A stretch of DNA of 64,000 nucleotides. It comes from Owenia fusiformis. Lineage: Eukaryota > Annelida > Polychaeta > Sabellida > Oweniidae. The notes under the pieces were generated by a model that worked only from the letters and a program-made list of their open reading frames with translations, ran no database searches and was not told where the DNA came from. Both the position numbers and the translations under genes were made by a program. The stretch spans positions 4,113,525-4,177,524 of the forward strand of contig CAIIXF020000004.1 of assembly GCA_903813345.2 (NCBI GenBank), read 5' to 3'. Below, in pieces: positions 11,215 through 22,596 of the stretch (the stretch's first letter is position 1; every line of letters starts with the position of its first letter).

Positions 11215-14200
11215 CTAGCTGTAGTTGCTGTAGTTACCATTGTAACTACTGTTACGGCCGCCACCACCTCCACTGTAGTTGTTTTGGTCCCAGTTGTTGC
11301 CACCCCATCCACTTCCCTGACCATAGGAGTCACTGGAGTAGTCCTGACCACCACTACCACCTGCAATGTAAGATAATATCACCTGCAATGTAAGATAATA
11401 TCACCTGCAATGTATGTCACCTAAATTGTACGCAACCTGCAATGTTAGACACATGCAATGTATAACAACTGCAGTGTATGTAACCTGCATTGTATGGCAT
11501 CTGCAGTGTATATAGTCTGCATTGTATGGAACCTGCAATGTATGTCACTTACATTGTATGCAACATACAATGTATGACACCTGCAGTCACTCCCCCCAGT
11601 TTTCTGCAAGTTAAAATGCTAAATTCTGCAAGTGAAATTAGTGAATTCTGCAAGGGGAAAAGGCTAATTCTGCAGAAATTCCGCGGAAAATATCGTGATA
11701 GATATAATTAAAACGGGAAAATTTCATGATAGTTACATAGGCAGTCACTACGTCACTACTCAATACATGCTGCCATCTAGCGACAGAAATCAAATGACGA
11801 AGTTTAAAACTTTCACTTCGCATAATTTGGTAATTTTTGGGTTATTTCTACAAGGGATTTGACTGAAAACGTGTGAAATTGTTGGGGAAATTGTTACAGG
11901 TAAGACTGACTATTCAAACTTTTGGAAAATATATCGATTCCGCGGAAAATTCCGCGGAGATTGACCAAAATAGTTGATTCTGCAATTCCGCGGGCAAAGG
12001 CAAATTCCGTCCGCGCTCTGCAAACACGGAATCCTGGGGGCAGTGTGCAGTGTACACAACCTGCAATGTATGACACCTGCAGTGTATACAACCTGCAACA
12101 TATGACATCTGCAGTGAATGCAACCTGCTGTGTTTGATACCTGCAGTATATACAACCTGCAATGTATGACATCTGCAGTGTATGCAACCTACAATGTATG
12201 ACACCTGCAGTGTATGCATCCTGCAATGTTTGACACCTGCAGTATATACAACCTACAATGTATGACATCTGCAGTGTAAGCAAACTACAATGTATGACAC
12301 CTGCAGTGTATGCAACCTGCTATGTTTGACACCTGCATGGTAAACAACCTGCAATGTATGACACCTGCAGTGTATGCAACCTGCTATGTTTGTCACCTGC
12401 ATTGTATGCAACCTGCAGAGATAAAAACATGTAACTTAATCTCCCTAATTATGTTCAAACTATACCTCCATTGCTGCGGCCACCACCTCTTCCTCGTCCA
12501 CCACGTCCCCTTTGGCCTCCTCCTCGAGACCTTGCTCCATAACCTGCCTCGTATCCACCGTATCCTCCCCCTCCATATCCACCTGGGCTACCATATCCAC
12601 CTCCATTGTGCATGTTGCCATGGTAGCCACCACCGTATCCACCTCCGTAGCCACCTAAATAACACAAAGAATAAATAAACATAAACAACAAATCACTTGG
12701 ATAAAAGCTAAGATTCAACATAAAAAAAAATCAATTTTAGATAAATAGAGGATATCCTAAGATTTTTGATGGATATCATTTTACACATGAGTGGATATCG
12801 CCCATCTCCACGAGTCAGCGCAGTGAATGAGTTGAGATGAGTGATATCCATGTGTGAATAAAAATGATAGCCCAAGAAAATAATAGGATATCCTATTTAT
12901 CCTATGGTTGCTGTTTTTGTATTGAATTTAAATAATATGACCTAAAAATTGAGTAAGGCCATAAGAAGTAGATTCTTTGTTCTGCATCCTGGCAAAATCC
13001 AAATCATGCAAGGGAACAAGGAAAACAAACACAAACTCAAAAGAAAAAACACAAACTTGTTTGCTGAGAAATGAATACATTTCAAGGGCATAAAAAGGGA
13101 TGACATACCATTTGTAGTGGTTAAAAACACATATCTATACATTTTATATAATATATTTAAACATATAGCTATTATTCAAGGGTAAAAAATAAGAAAATAA
13201 ACAATGTATGCCAAAGTAATCAATTTTTGACGCACATCAAATTATCCGCCATTTCGTCTGATTCTGATTGAACGAAAGCGATGGTACTTTCAGACCCTTG
13301 TGATTGCTATTTGGATGGGTTTGTTTATCTGATTTACTCAAAATCCTGCAAGCAAGGGGATGCAAAATGAAGACTTTCCTTCTAATGGCCTAACCATGTT
13401 CAAAGAAAATCAAACGTATAGATTCACAATAAAAATCAATAAAAAACACATGTAATTCGAAATATCAAGTATTTATTCACACGAAAGATCTCAAAAATCC
13501 TAAAATCTGGTCTCTCTTACATCACAAAATCTAACCCATTATATCATGGCATCTCAAGGCTGAGAAGAAATGAGATGTCATGGTTTATCACGATGCAGAT
13601 CTTAGATATCTAGTCACATGGAAAAGTGCATATCAATCATTCTTTAGTAGAAATATATAAGCTCACCTCCGTAGCCGCCACCACCACCATATCCTGGCCC
13701 GACACCATATCCCATACCATATCCACCCCCAAATCTTTCCTGCTGCATGGGCTCTCTCTTCTGCGTCACTTTTTTACACTCAACCTAGAAAAGGAGAACT
13801 ACTGTCAAGTAAAAGGATTCATCTATGAATTGTGCACAGATTCCATAAAACTTTGCAGCCGTTACTTAAAAAATTTACAAACTGTGCAATCGACTAATTT
13901 TAGTATTTTTTGATACTCATGTTGAACATAATTTGCAATATGGATCTAACAACATAGTAATTACCCATTTGAAAAAAATAATTCAAAATGGAATTTTGCA
14001 GTCAGTGTTGAAATATTCTACATTGTGCAGATTGTACACTGTATTATTCCAAATCCAAGCGTTCACAATGAAAAGCAGTGATCTCCACAGCACTTTTTCT
14101 CAAGTAGGTGCAAAATTCTCATTTTCACAATTCAGACCAAAATTGGTCAAAATATGCCCATTTCTCACGATCTTTTTTAATTTTCAAGTGGGTGCAAATG

Positions 14201-17200
14201 GATTTTCAAGTAGGTGCAAGCCTATTATCAATATCTCAGGTGGGTGCTGTGCCCACTTGCTTTAAAGCTGGGGAGATCACTGAAACCAGTTAAATGGAAT
14301 TAGCCTTGCAAGTAAAAAATTTAAATTTATGATAATAAATGCTCAGTATTTACTTTTTCCTCTAATCAGAAGGCTTCAAATTTGAAATAATTTCACGGGT
14401 GTAATCAAAATGGACTTACATCTCGGTCTCCTCCCATCTTATGGTGGCCTTCTTCCAACATCTTCTGAGCTGCAGTCTCAGATGTAAAGGTACAAAAGCC
14501 AAATGCTTTCCTCTTTGCAACTGATCTATCAGCTGATCTCTCCGTGGGTAGAATGAGGTCTTCTATCTACAATATACACAGTTATAATATAAAAGATATA
14601 AGGGGGGGGGGGCTGTTAGCAGATGTAAAAGCCAAATGCTTTCCTCTTTGCTACTGATCTATCAGCTGATCTCTCTGTGGGTAGGATGAGGTCTTCTATC
14701 TACAATATACACAGTGAGCATATAAAAGATATAAGGGGGGGGGGGCTGTTAGCAGATGTAAAAGCCAAATGCTTTCCTCTTTGCAACTGACCTATCAGCT
14801 GATCTCTCTGTGGGTAGGATGAGGTCTTCTATCTACAATATACACAGTTATCATATAAAAGATATAAGTGGGGGGGGGGCTGTTAGCAGATGTAAAGTTA
14901 AAAAAGCCAAATGCATTTGTTACAGACGCCAACCACCTATCGCCAACTGCTGTCACAAAAAAATGGAGACCATAACAATATGTCACCACTTTTCGGTAGT
15001 GACATAAAAAGCAGCTAATATTTATTTCACATTCACAATCTTATAAATTCCATTGATGCTACTGTTAGATATATAGGATTGATCAGTGTTTAAACTTGAA
15101 AATCATGTGTTAAAAGTCAGAGGGAGATATAGCGAGCATTTAAGGATTCAGGGTACCTAATAAAGAAAAATACCTGTCCATAGTTCTCCAGATAGGCTCT
15201 AACATCTGCTTCAGGTATATCGGGGCTTAGACCTCCCAGGAAAACTTTACGCATGGACTCTGGGGCCTTTGCAACATCACAGTTCATTGTTCTGTTATGA
15301 AGGACATGGTTCTTCTCCGCAAGAGCCTTAATAAAGATAAAATGGTGACTCTAAGTTAATATATTTCATGAGATAATAAAGTAGTTTTCAACAGATAAGT
15401 ATGAAGAATTTTGAATAAAGTTGAAAATCCATATAACTGTTTTATACAAATAATTTCCATGATTTCAAGTCTCAGTGTATGATTACTCAGACATCAAAAA
15501 CAGGTGCTGCCCTCTTTTCTCAAAATTAAGTTGTGTCTTCGGAGGAGAAAATGAGCTCAAAGGAAGAGCTTGGGGAAAGAAGAGTGAAACAACTTGGGAG
15601 ATACTTGATCCCATGCAATTGGAGGATGCATTATATCACTTACCGCCTTACAAGCCTCAGGATCTTCAAAAGTCACAAATCCAAATCCTCGCGACTTCTT
15701 GGATTCATAGTCGTACTTTAAGCGCACCTCAGTGACAGTCCCAAATTTGGAGAAATACTGTTTTACATCATCTTGGTCAGCTTCCCAGGCTAACCCACCC
15801 ACAAATATTTTACTGAAAAAATGTGAAAATAAGTAATGAAGTAATTTGAAATCTTTATGGAACAAAGAACACATACTAGTAACTTCTACTTTAGGAACAC
15901 AGAAACCGCTGTTTTCTGCAGTAATTTCAATTATGGGGTGGTAATATTAACAGTGAGATGGCAATATTAACAGTGAGATGGCAATATTAACAGTGAAATG
16001 GCAATATTTACAAAGAGATGGCAATATTAACAGTGAGATGGCAATATTAACAAGGAGATGGCAATATTAACAGTGAGATGGCAATATTTACAAAGAGATG
16101 GCAATATTAACAGTGAGATGGCAATATTAACAGTGAGATGGCAATATTAACAGTGAGATGGCAATATTAACAGTGAGATGGCAATATTAACAGTGAGATG
16201 GCAATATTTACAAAGAGATGGCAATATTAACAGTGAGATGGCAATATTAACAAGGAGACTGTATCCTAAGATGAAAAATTTACCATTTTATACTCTTGAA
16301 GGGAGCTTCAATATCTGAGAACAAAAAATATAATAAATGGTATGGCAATGGACACATATTTTAGGATCTGGTATGAGAATGCCCCCCAAAATTATTGCTT
16401 TTGAGGTATGGGATATTTGATTTTCCACTTTCTGGTATGAGATTGGTCATGTAAAAACATGTAACCTCACACTTGTGGTGTGGCATTGGTCTTATAGCTA
16501 CACATATTCTTAATTTGGGGTTGTTTTGTATTGTAATCGTCAAAGATTTGCCTCCTTTTCGGGGCCTCCAGTTTGAATATTAGTTTTTTCTTGTGTGGTA
16601 TGGCATTGGTCCTATATTTGGACATTTGATATGGCATTGGTATTATATTTTGGGACATTTGGTATGGCTTTTGATCGTTATTTTGGTTGATATGGGAACC
16701 CATTAAAATTTGACAGATTGGTATGGGAATATATTGTTATCTGAGGGCTCAGCCTAGGACCCCCGCTGAATTTTGTAAACAGTGTGAACCCCAGGAAGCT
16801 GAATTGTACATTTTAGGATGTAAATTGTGCCAGGGGAAATGTGTATATTTTTGAGCTCTGCCCTGCTCCATTTTTAATATTATCTACTATCTTCCAAAAA
16901 TCTTTTGAAATACAGTGAAGTCGCGCCAATTGAGGGGAAGCAATCAGGGATAGGAATACTTTACATTCTTCTAAGGCCACTGAATTGGCTAGAGACTCGA
17001 GTAAGGAGTACTAATTTAGTTTTAGATCTTGCATAATATTAGGATACAACACAGATTTCTCATAGTTCAACCGAAATTAGAATCGTAATACCCATGTCTG
17101 CAACAACCCAAAAAATAACTACCTAAAATCTGAAAACAACAAAGCACACTCTCTTTGTCATATAAATTGTCAGGAAGTAAAAAAAAAATATTGCATCAAT

Positions 17201-17557
17201 CATTGCAATATCTTGACGGACTCATCCATCAATGACAACTGTGTATAAAGACTGTTTATAATAACATACACTGTAAAACATACAAATATTAACCTAATGT
17301 GGAAATTTGGTCGAATAAACGGCATAAAACGAAACAATAATGTCATGACCCATTTTTGTTCCAAATCATAACAACACGTGTGAACCACATGAAATTCAAC
17401 TGCCTAATTCTGCAACATTTAAATCTTGTCAGCAAAGAGCATAACAACCTTGGATCGTTTAAGCCTTGATCTTTAAAGAAATTATGTATATCTAATTAAT
17501 GCTTAAGTATTTGAGGGTTAAAAATGGACATAAATACAGCACTTACCATCCCTCCAT
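11215..17557 (-). CDS. hnRNP A/B/D-type RNA-binding protein: two RRMs and Gly-rich RGG tail
   Basis: Seven coding exons in transcription order: 17557-17547, 15812-15644, 15326-15174, 14566-14420, 13784-13667, 12654-12466, 11360-11215; 933 nt, 310 residues. All introns are GT-AG and phases agree. The ATG at 17557 (MEGCKIFVGG) has an in-frame upstream TAG and no other in-frame ATG between. RRM1 spans about 5-80, with RNP2 KIFVGGL (5-11) and RNP1 RGFGFVTF (45-52). RRM2 spans about 87-165, with RNP2 KVFLGGL (87-93) and RNP1 KAFGFCTF (131-138); it has a charged insert ERSADRSVAKRK just before RNP1. From about 175 the chain is Gly/Tyr-rich, with an RGG block near 230-256 and an Asn/Ser/Tyr-rich end (SSYNGNYSNYS). 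This layout is that of nuclear hnRNPs that bind single-stranded RNA and affect splicing, transport or stability. The precise orthologue (hnRNP AB/D, squid-like) is not resolved. The first intron is about 1.7 kb and array-filled. Confidence 0.95.
11364..12420 (-). repeat. ~20-bp array of TACATTGCAG|GT units filling the last hnRNP intron
   Basis: On the coding (minus) strand the intron is built from units such as TACATTGCAGGT and CACTGCAGGTGTCA. The genuine acceptor (TTACATTGCAG, CAG at 11363-11361) is simply the last unit; the two preceding units (TTACATTGCAG followed by GTGATATTATC) are near copies. The array is interrupted by an inverted-repeat element at 11588-12045. Long ORFs on either strand here are periodicity artefacts. 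Confidence 0.93.
11588..12045. mobile_element. ~460-bp inverted-repeat element with iterated TTCCGCGGAA motifs
   Basis: The ends are inverted and similar: cactccccccagttttc on the left, ctgggggcagtg on the right. Inside, the palindrome TTCCGCGGAA and ttctgca-type motifs occur near both ends, unlike the flanking 20-bp array it interrupts. Probably a non-autonomous DNA transposon in the hnRNP intron. Confidence 0.7.
12735..12905. mobile_element. ~170-bp MITE with GGATATCCTA termini
   Basis: Left gataaatagaggatatccta and right taggatatcctatttatc are inverted repeats. A second inner pair (ggatatcattttacacatg / catgtgtgaataaaaatgat) extends the palindrome. Lies in an hnRNP intron. Confidence 0.8.
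12954..13393. mobile_element. 440-bp MITE, TAAGGCCATAAGAAG family, copy 1
   Basis: Terminal inverted repeats (taaggccataagaag / ccttctaatggcctaa) extend inward through gcatcctggcaaaatcc-type sequence. A shorter relative is at 56809-57027. Lies in an hnRNP intron. Confidence 0.8.
14076..14282. mobile_element. ~205-bp MITE, CAGTGATCTCC family, copy 1
   Basis: Ends are cagtgatctccac and ggggagatcactg. The interior carries caagtgggtgcaaatgg segments shared with copies at 42286-42488 (opposite orientation) and 61525-61653 (partial). Short ORFs across it are incidental. Confidence 0.82.
14488..14920 (-). repeat. 133-bp tandem duplication of an hnRNP RRM2 exon start and its acceptor
   Basis: The 5' ~75 bases of the exon 14566-14420, its 3' splice site and ~55 bases of intron are repeated upstream: pseudo-exon starts at 14699 and 14832, each 133 bp apart, and a partial third copy near 14890-14915. 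The copies keep the acceptor (TACAATAT side) and the code for IEDLILPTERSADRSVAKRK, but have lost 8 bases (TGTACCTT) between TTT microhomologies. This shifts the frame into TAA three codons later. Each unit has a run of 9-10 C on the coding strand. Confidence 0.93.
14918..15006 (-). mobile_element. Terminal fragment of the GTCACCACC-ended element
   Basis: ttacagacgccaaccacc, ccataacaatatgtcacca and gtagtgacat match, in reverse orientation, the GC-rich left end of the 2.1 kb element at 57733-59881. Confidence 0.7.
15930..16258. repeat. 20-bp minisatellite, about 16 copies, in hnRNP intron 1
   Basis: The unit gagatggcaatattaacagt is repeated with variants (acaaagagatg, acaaggagatg). It begins about 120 bp from the acceptor of the exon ending at 15812. 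No exon-derived sequence seen in the unit. Confidence 0.96.
16340..16740. repeat. Degenerate tatggcattggt repeat tract in hnRNP intron 1
   Basis: Loose repeats of ggtatggcattggtc and ggacatttgatatgg. The remaining intron to 17546 is AT-rich with nothing recognised. Confidence 0.6.
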
Positions 17558-18379
17558 TCTGACGCTTCTCAATCCAATTAGCAAGAGAACATGTGCTGAC
17601 ACCTATTTTGTTGCGGATGGAGGAATCGCGTGAAACGAAAACACAATGGTGTTAAAAGTTACAGATTGTGAATGTGATACTGTACAGCTGACATATATGT
17701 GCACGCTCATAACAAATTAGTTTTTGGCCTAATTAAAATTTATTTCTACTGTACTAAATTAGCACAAATATCTTATCTGTTGGCAGTCCACACTTCAGGG
17801 CCTTCAGGGTGGGCGTGGCACATAGCTTGTTTTTGTCGATTCTGGACTCTGGAATTTTTTTCATGTAATCGCCAATTTACAAAGGCAGTACAGTATACAT
17901 CTACATCAGGGCATGTATGGAGGGGGGGGGGGTATCCAGTGTCAGAAATTCTTATCAGTAAATAGAGTATCAAGAATCAAGATTCAAAATGTACAAGGAC
18001 CCTCTAAAGCATGAGGGAAAGGTATAATTGAGTATGCTTGACATTATCAAGTCACAAATTGTGTAAATTGATTTAATTTGGGAAATATTATTACCTAAAA
18101 TAATACACAGTTTTTCAATGCTAACAATTTATTTTTATTAATAGCTTCATGGTTTCAATTAAATATCCAGCTATGTGCTGTACCAACATTTTGTAGATCC
18201 GAAATAAAATAGTTCACAATATTATTACGAGATATTATGAAGGCATAACAATTTCAAAAATGCATGTACTGTGATCAAATCTAAAATGGTGATCATGACA
18301 AAATGTTTTGAATGTAAATGACTGAATGATTATATTTTCATATAATTTATTGGATTATAATTATCAGAAAATTGTGGGA
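17558..18379. other. hnRNP 5' UTR/promoter and upstream intergenic sequence
   Basis: The bases directly upstream of the hnRNP ATG (to about 17640) are the likely 5' UTR. No TATA box in a convincing position. A run of 10 G lies at about 17923-17932. Nothing else recognised. Confidence 0.4.
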
Positions 18380-19070
18380 AAAATCTCCAATAATCAGATC
18401 ATAGAACCCCAATAATCAGATTTTAGCACCACAATAATGATATAATAGCACTACAGTAATCAGACTATAGCATCACAATAATAATTTAATAGCACCACCT
18501 TAATCAGACTATAGCACCACAGTAATCATACTATATATAGCACCACAATACTAATTTAACAGCACCACAGTAATGAGACTATAGTACCACAATAATAATT
18601 TAATAGCACCACAGTAATCAGACTATAGCACCACAAATTTAATAGCACCACCTTAATCAGACTATAGCACCACAGTAATCAGACTATAGCACCACAATAA
18701 TAATTTAATAGCACCACATTAATGAGACTATAGTACCACAATAATAATTTAATAGCACCACAGTAATCAGACTATAGCACCACAAATATAATTTAATAGC
18801 ACCACAGTAATTAGACTATAGCACCACAATAATAATTTAATAGCACCATGGTAATCACACTATAGCACCACCATAATAATTAAAAATATCACCGCAATAA
18901 TCAGCTTATAGTACCACAATAATTCGTAATTCAATAATCAGTTACAATATTTAGATTGTAGCACAACAATAATAATCTAATAGCACCACAATAATCGATT
19001 AATAGGGCTACAATATTTAGATTGTAGCACAACAATAATCATTTAATACAATTATATAAGAGCTACAGTT
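18380..19070. repeat. ~42-bp imperfect array (atagcaccacaataataatt)
   Basis: Alternating modules tttaatagcaccacagtaat and cagactatagcaccacaata run for about 690 bp with drift towards the right end. Located between the hnRNP promoter and the 3' end of the next minus-strand gene. Confidence 0.93.
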
Positions 19071-19085
19071 AGATAATCTGGTGAC

Positions 19086-19363
19086 AGGGGTGTAGCCAGC
19101 AATTGTCAAGGGGGGTTTGATATTTCGGGTTTGCATCAATGCTAGCATAGTGAGCCCTAAAGGAGCACTGAGGTTCACCCCTGGAATTTAAAAAAAATTA
19201 CATGTTATATTGTACGTTCTTAGCAATTTTAAACTGGGGGGTGCGATGCGACATCCATTGCCCTCTGTTGCCTTTCCCCATTTTTTCATAAAAAGGTTTG
19301 GTAGAAGAAGGGGGAGGGGGTAAGTAGGATTGCACCCATTGCACCCCCCCCTAGCTACACCCA
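19086..19363. mobile_element. ~280-bp MITE with GGTGTAGCCAGC-type ends
   Basis: Left aggggtgtagccagc and right ctagctacaccca are inverted; G/C runs flank both inner sides. Similar in style to, but distinct from, the GGCCCGTAGCCAG family. Confidence 0.65.
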
Positions 19364-19461
19364 TGTGTGATGTTAATAATAAATCTGTCATGCTCTGATA
19401 TACTAGTATAAGTTGGTAATTCTGTCATTTTGTAGATACATAAGTTAAAAACCACCAAAAA

Positions 19462-21330
19462 TCACAAGTTTTTTGTTAATAGATAAAATAAAAGCACCAT
19501 AATGAATGAAATCATGAATTCTTCTTTGTGAAATAATTCATATGGTTTGACTCTCTTTCTTCGTGCTATGTCCCTTATTGCATATATCGGAATCAAAATA
19601 TGAAAAATATCAGGAAATATTAGTCCTATATTTCGTACATTTTGCCACATACGACCAGTCCCTGATAAAAGTTGGCTAAAAAATTGGTCAACACCTCCCG
19701 TGATGAGATGAGCTGTGTTTATATTTATAATGAGCAATAGTTTCCATGGTAACATGGGATTGTCTTCATTGCAAAGGTTGAGTACCAATGCCGTAGAGAT
19801 TATCTCTGTGATTGTAAATATTGTTTGATGGTACCACTGATAGTAGAAGTCCTCGTTGTAATAGCCAAAATAGCTCCACCATGAATAATAATGTGCATAT
19901 GTTGTCATGGCAACCAGGTAAAACATCTTCCTCCTCAATAACTGTTGTTGCCATAGTTTCAATAAATATTTTAAAGTCTCATAAATGATGATGATGAAAA
20001 TCACCGTCACAATCCATATTTTCAGGGAATTTATAGTTGCGTTGAAATAAACGTGCTTGTATCCACTTGGTGGGTGCTCGTAAGGCCCTGGAAATATACC
20101 AATTTCAAAATGCTATTTATACTCTACTATACATAACACCTAGAAATGCATAAGATACTCTGTTTGTCTAATTGTATTATTTAGTATATTTTTGAAAGTG
20201 CCTTAGTAACATCTAACATTCAACCGATAAACCATTAATAAGGAACAGACAAATAAAAACAAATACAAATTCATGAGTAATAAGCCAAATGGGTTGCTCA
20301 TGAACACAAAATGCAAGGTATAGTAGAGTGATTTACTAAATGGTAGAATCATTGTCCTTTCTTAAATTAAATAATTTAAGTCTGAAATACATATTTTCAC
20401 AGAATTACAGGAAGTAGCCCACTCAGATTCATCTAATTGTTTTTATAAGAGGGGACTTTTTTGATAATGACGAATGGGATGGAAAAAAGTGACTAAAAGT
20501 GACACCTACAGGTATCATTTTAAAGTGATGGTTATGTGTCCTACCCACCAGTCTGAAGATAGTATTGAAGAGATCACAGGTATTGTTCATTTATTCTCTC
20601 TCTAGAAGGCCATATTGGTCTATGATTTCTTCCTCGTTCTCTCCCAGATAGGTTTGGGAATTGGTACTGGGAGGGAATGGGGGGGGGGGGTAGTGGGAGA
20701 GCATCATTGACTCACTTCTAAAGATAGTATCAAAGCAATCGCAGGTATTACTAATTTATTCTCCTTCGACAGAGCCCTATTTTACCTTCTCCATTCTCTA
20801 ACAAAAAAGTTTGGGGGTTGGTAGTGAAAAGAGGGGGGGGGCAAGAAGTGGGAGACTTTTGACTAACCTCTGAAGACAGTATCAAAGCAATCACAACTGC
20901 AAGTTGTTCTGTTCACCTTTCCTTTCGCTCCGTGCAGCACCTTATAAAACACACCTGAAATATAAACATAAATTCACTACATAACTTTTTGTAGGGGAAA
21001 GATGTCAATTTTAAACAAGGCATTAAGATGCAAAAAGTCATATATTAACATGCAATTATTTACCTTCATTTACATTTCTAGTTATGAATACTGGAGCGAG
21101 CTCCCCCCCCAAAAAAGGGGAGGGGGTTCCAAAGCTAGGATCCTGATAATGTACGCATTCTAAAATTTGAACAACTCAACAAACAAAAGTGTCTCACCTA
21201 TGTGCAAGTATGGTAGAATTGACACAAACACAACACCAGCTAGAAAATACAGGAGATTGTTGCGGACTCCTTGATTGGCTCCTACATCATGGACATTCAG
21301 CAGGCCCCTCTCAACGTAGCCCTGCACCAT
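19462..21330 (-). CDS. Unnamed multi-pass (~7 TM) membrane protein, paralogue A
   Basis: Three exons: 21330-21198, 20954-20868, 20087-19462; 846 nt, 281 residues; all GT-AG, both introns phase 1. The start MVQGYVERG is chosen because paralogue B begins at the same place; the frame stays open upstream but that part is not shared. Hydrophobic segments lie near 26-45 (LLYFLAGVVFVSILPYLHIG), 95-115, 127-148, 160-180, 188-207, 228-246 and 262-280. Between TM1 and TM2 is a conserved loop with C63-x-C65-x-C67-F-D-T-V-F-R-G-P-Y-E and PPSGYKH, then an N-glycosylation site NAT. The charged C-terminal part includes YELFHKEE before the last TM. I do not recognise the family and assign no function. It is head-to-head with B (1.27 kb apart). 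Intron 1 is only 243 bp, versus 1851 bp in B. Confidence 0.9.
20545..20867 (-). repeat. Tandem copies of exon-2 end plus donor, paralogue A intron 2
   Basis: Downstream of the true donor (GTTAGTC at 20867-20861) are two degraded copies of the exon end: around 20709-20750 (gattgctttgatactatctt, then a GTGAGTC donor) and around 20545-20590 (atcttcagactg, then GTGGGT). Each is followed by a long C run and ccaattcccaaacc on the coding strand. The same organisation occurs in paralogue B. Confidence 0.88.
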
Positions 21331-22596
21331 TTTTATGACATGGGTCTGAGGAGACCTAGCAGAGTTCTCTCTTTGTCTAGTCAAAGTCAATATGGTTCCC
21401 CAATTTACCCTGTAGTAGTGGCATGACTCAGGGACCAGGCTGGCTTGCCTACCAATGAATAGCCCATGGCACACAGTGAATGGCCCAGGGCTGAGTGTAG
21501 TATACACCTGTTTATAAGGATCTGTCCCGGCCGCTTCAGATCGGCCAGCCTATATTCATATGTTTCACGTGCTGTGCTAGTTAGATGTAGAATACAGGCA
21601 GCTGCATTTGAACAAAACTGTCAACAACACAAAATCCAACCTGAAAGTGCAGTGAAAATATTTGTTTTAGTTGTTAGGCCTAGACTGGTCTAACTAACTC
21701 AGTTTAACATCGTTAAAGGAGTTAATTGATTAATATTATCATAATGACGGGTAAAAACTCAATTTCAATTGCCATAAACATTATTTATTGCTAATAATTG
21801 GCCAAAATATAACTTTTTTACCTTTTAAAATTTTCCTACCTTTGCCCGAAATGAAGTAGTTTGAGGCTCGTTAGGAATATCACTTCCTTGTTCCAACATC
21901 CGGATGAAAAGTCAGGTAGACTCTTCTTCTATTTTAAACAATTAATCATTAACTTATCCTATCATAGAAGTGTTAATGTGTTATAAAACATAAGATTATT
22001 CAAGTACTATGTTGATTATATTCGGATTATTGATTGACAGATTGAATTCACAAAAAGTAAAGCGAATTTTGTCTACTCAGGTCTTGGTGAAGGTCACCCC
22101 CATGACAATAGCTGCATCATGCAGTGTGCAATATGTACATCTTGATCATTATAAAAAAAATTGTTGGCCCATTTTCACATCAACTTCCATGCTTTAAGAC
22201 ACTGAACTGATCGAGTGACACAGATTACGGGAGGGTGCAGGCCTCGATGGGTTCGAGCGAACCCCCCTCCCTCCCCCTGGCTAAAAAATCTTTCAAAGTC
22301 ATGCAGTTTTTCACCATTCTGAGCACTTTTTAAATGATTTTGGACATATTTGGACCAAAATTGCCACAAGTGAACCCCCCTGGAATTTTTCAAAAAGTGA
22401 ACCCCCTTGGCAAATCCTGGCTACTACGGGCCTGGGATGGCTGAAATTTTCAGCTACCACACATTGATTGATTTTGACATTGTAAACAATTTTTTTATTT
22501 CCAGATTGACAAGTTATATAAGTGTCAATGGTACACACAGATTGCAAGTCAAATCACCTGTAAGAATTGTCATGCGGCTCTAGAAATTGAAGAAAA
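21331..22596. other. Shared upstream region of the divergent 7-TM paralogues
   Basis: The only sequence between the two start codons, so it should hold both promoters. A short CpG-richer patch is at about 21515-21560 (cccggccgcttcagatcggc). No clear TATA box. Part of the right half is occupied by a MITE (22238-22435). Confidence 0.45.
22238..22435 (-). mobile_element. ~195-bp MITE, GGCCCGTAGCCAG family
   Basis: Reverse-oriented copy: ends caggcctcgatgg and ctactacgggcctg, with the family's gaaccccc tracts and gcatgcagtttttcacc-type interior. Lies 160 bp upstream of paralogue B's start codon. Confidence 0.85.

Noticed and set aside
11894-12678. Several overlapping ORFs in the hnRNP last intron and over the Gly-rich exon
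   Set aside because: Periodicity of the ~20-bp array, or shadow frames of the real minus-strand exon 12654-12466.
15930-16258. CRISPR-like regular repeats here and in other arrays
   Set aside because: Head-to-tail units with no unique spacers, in an intron-bearing eukaryotic locus.
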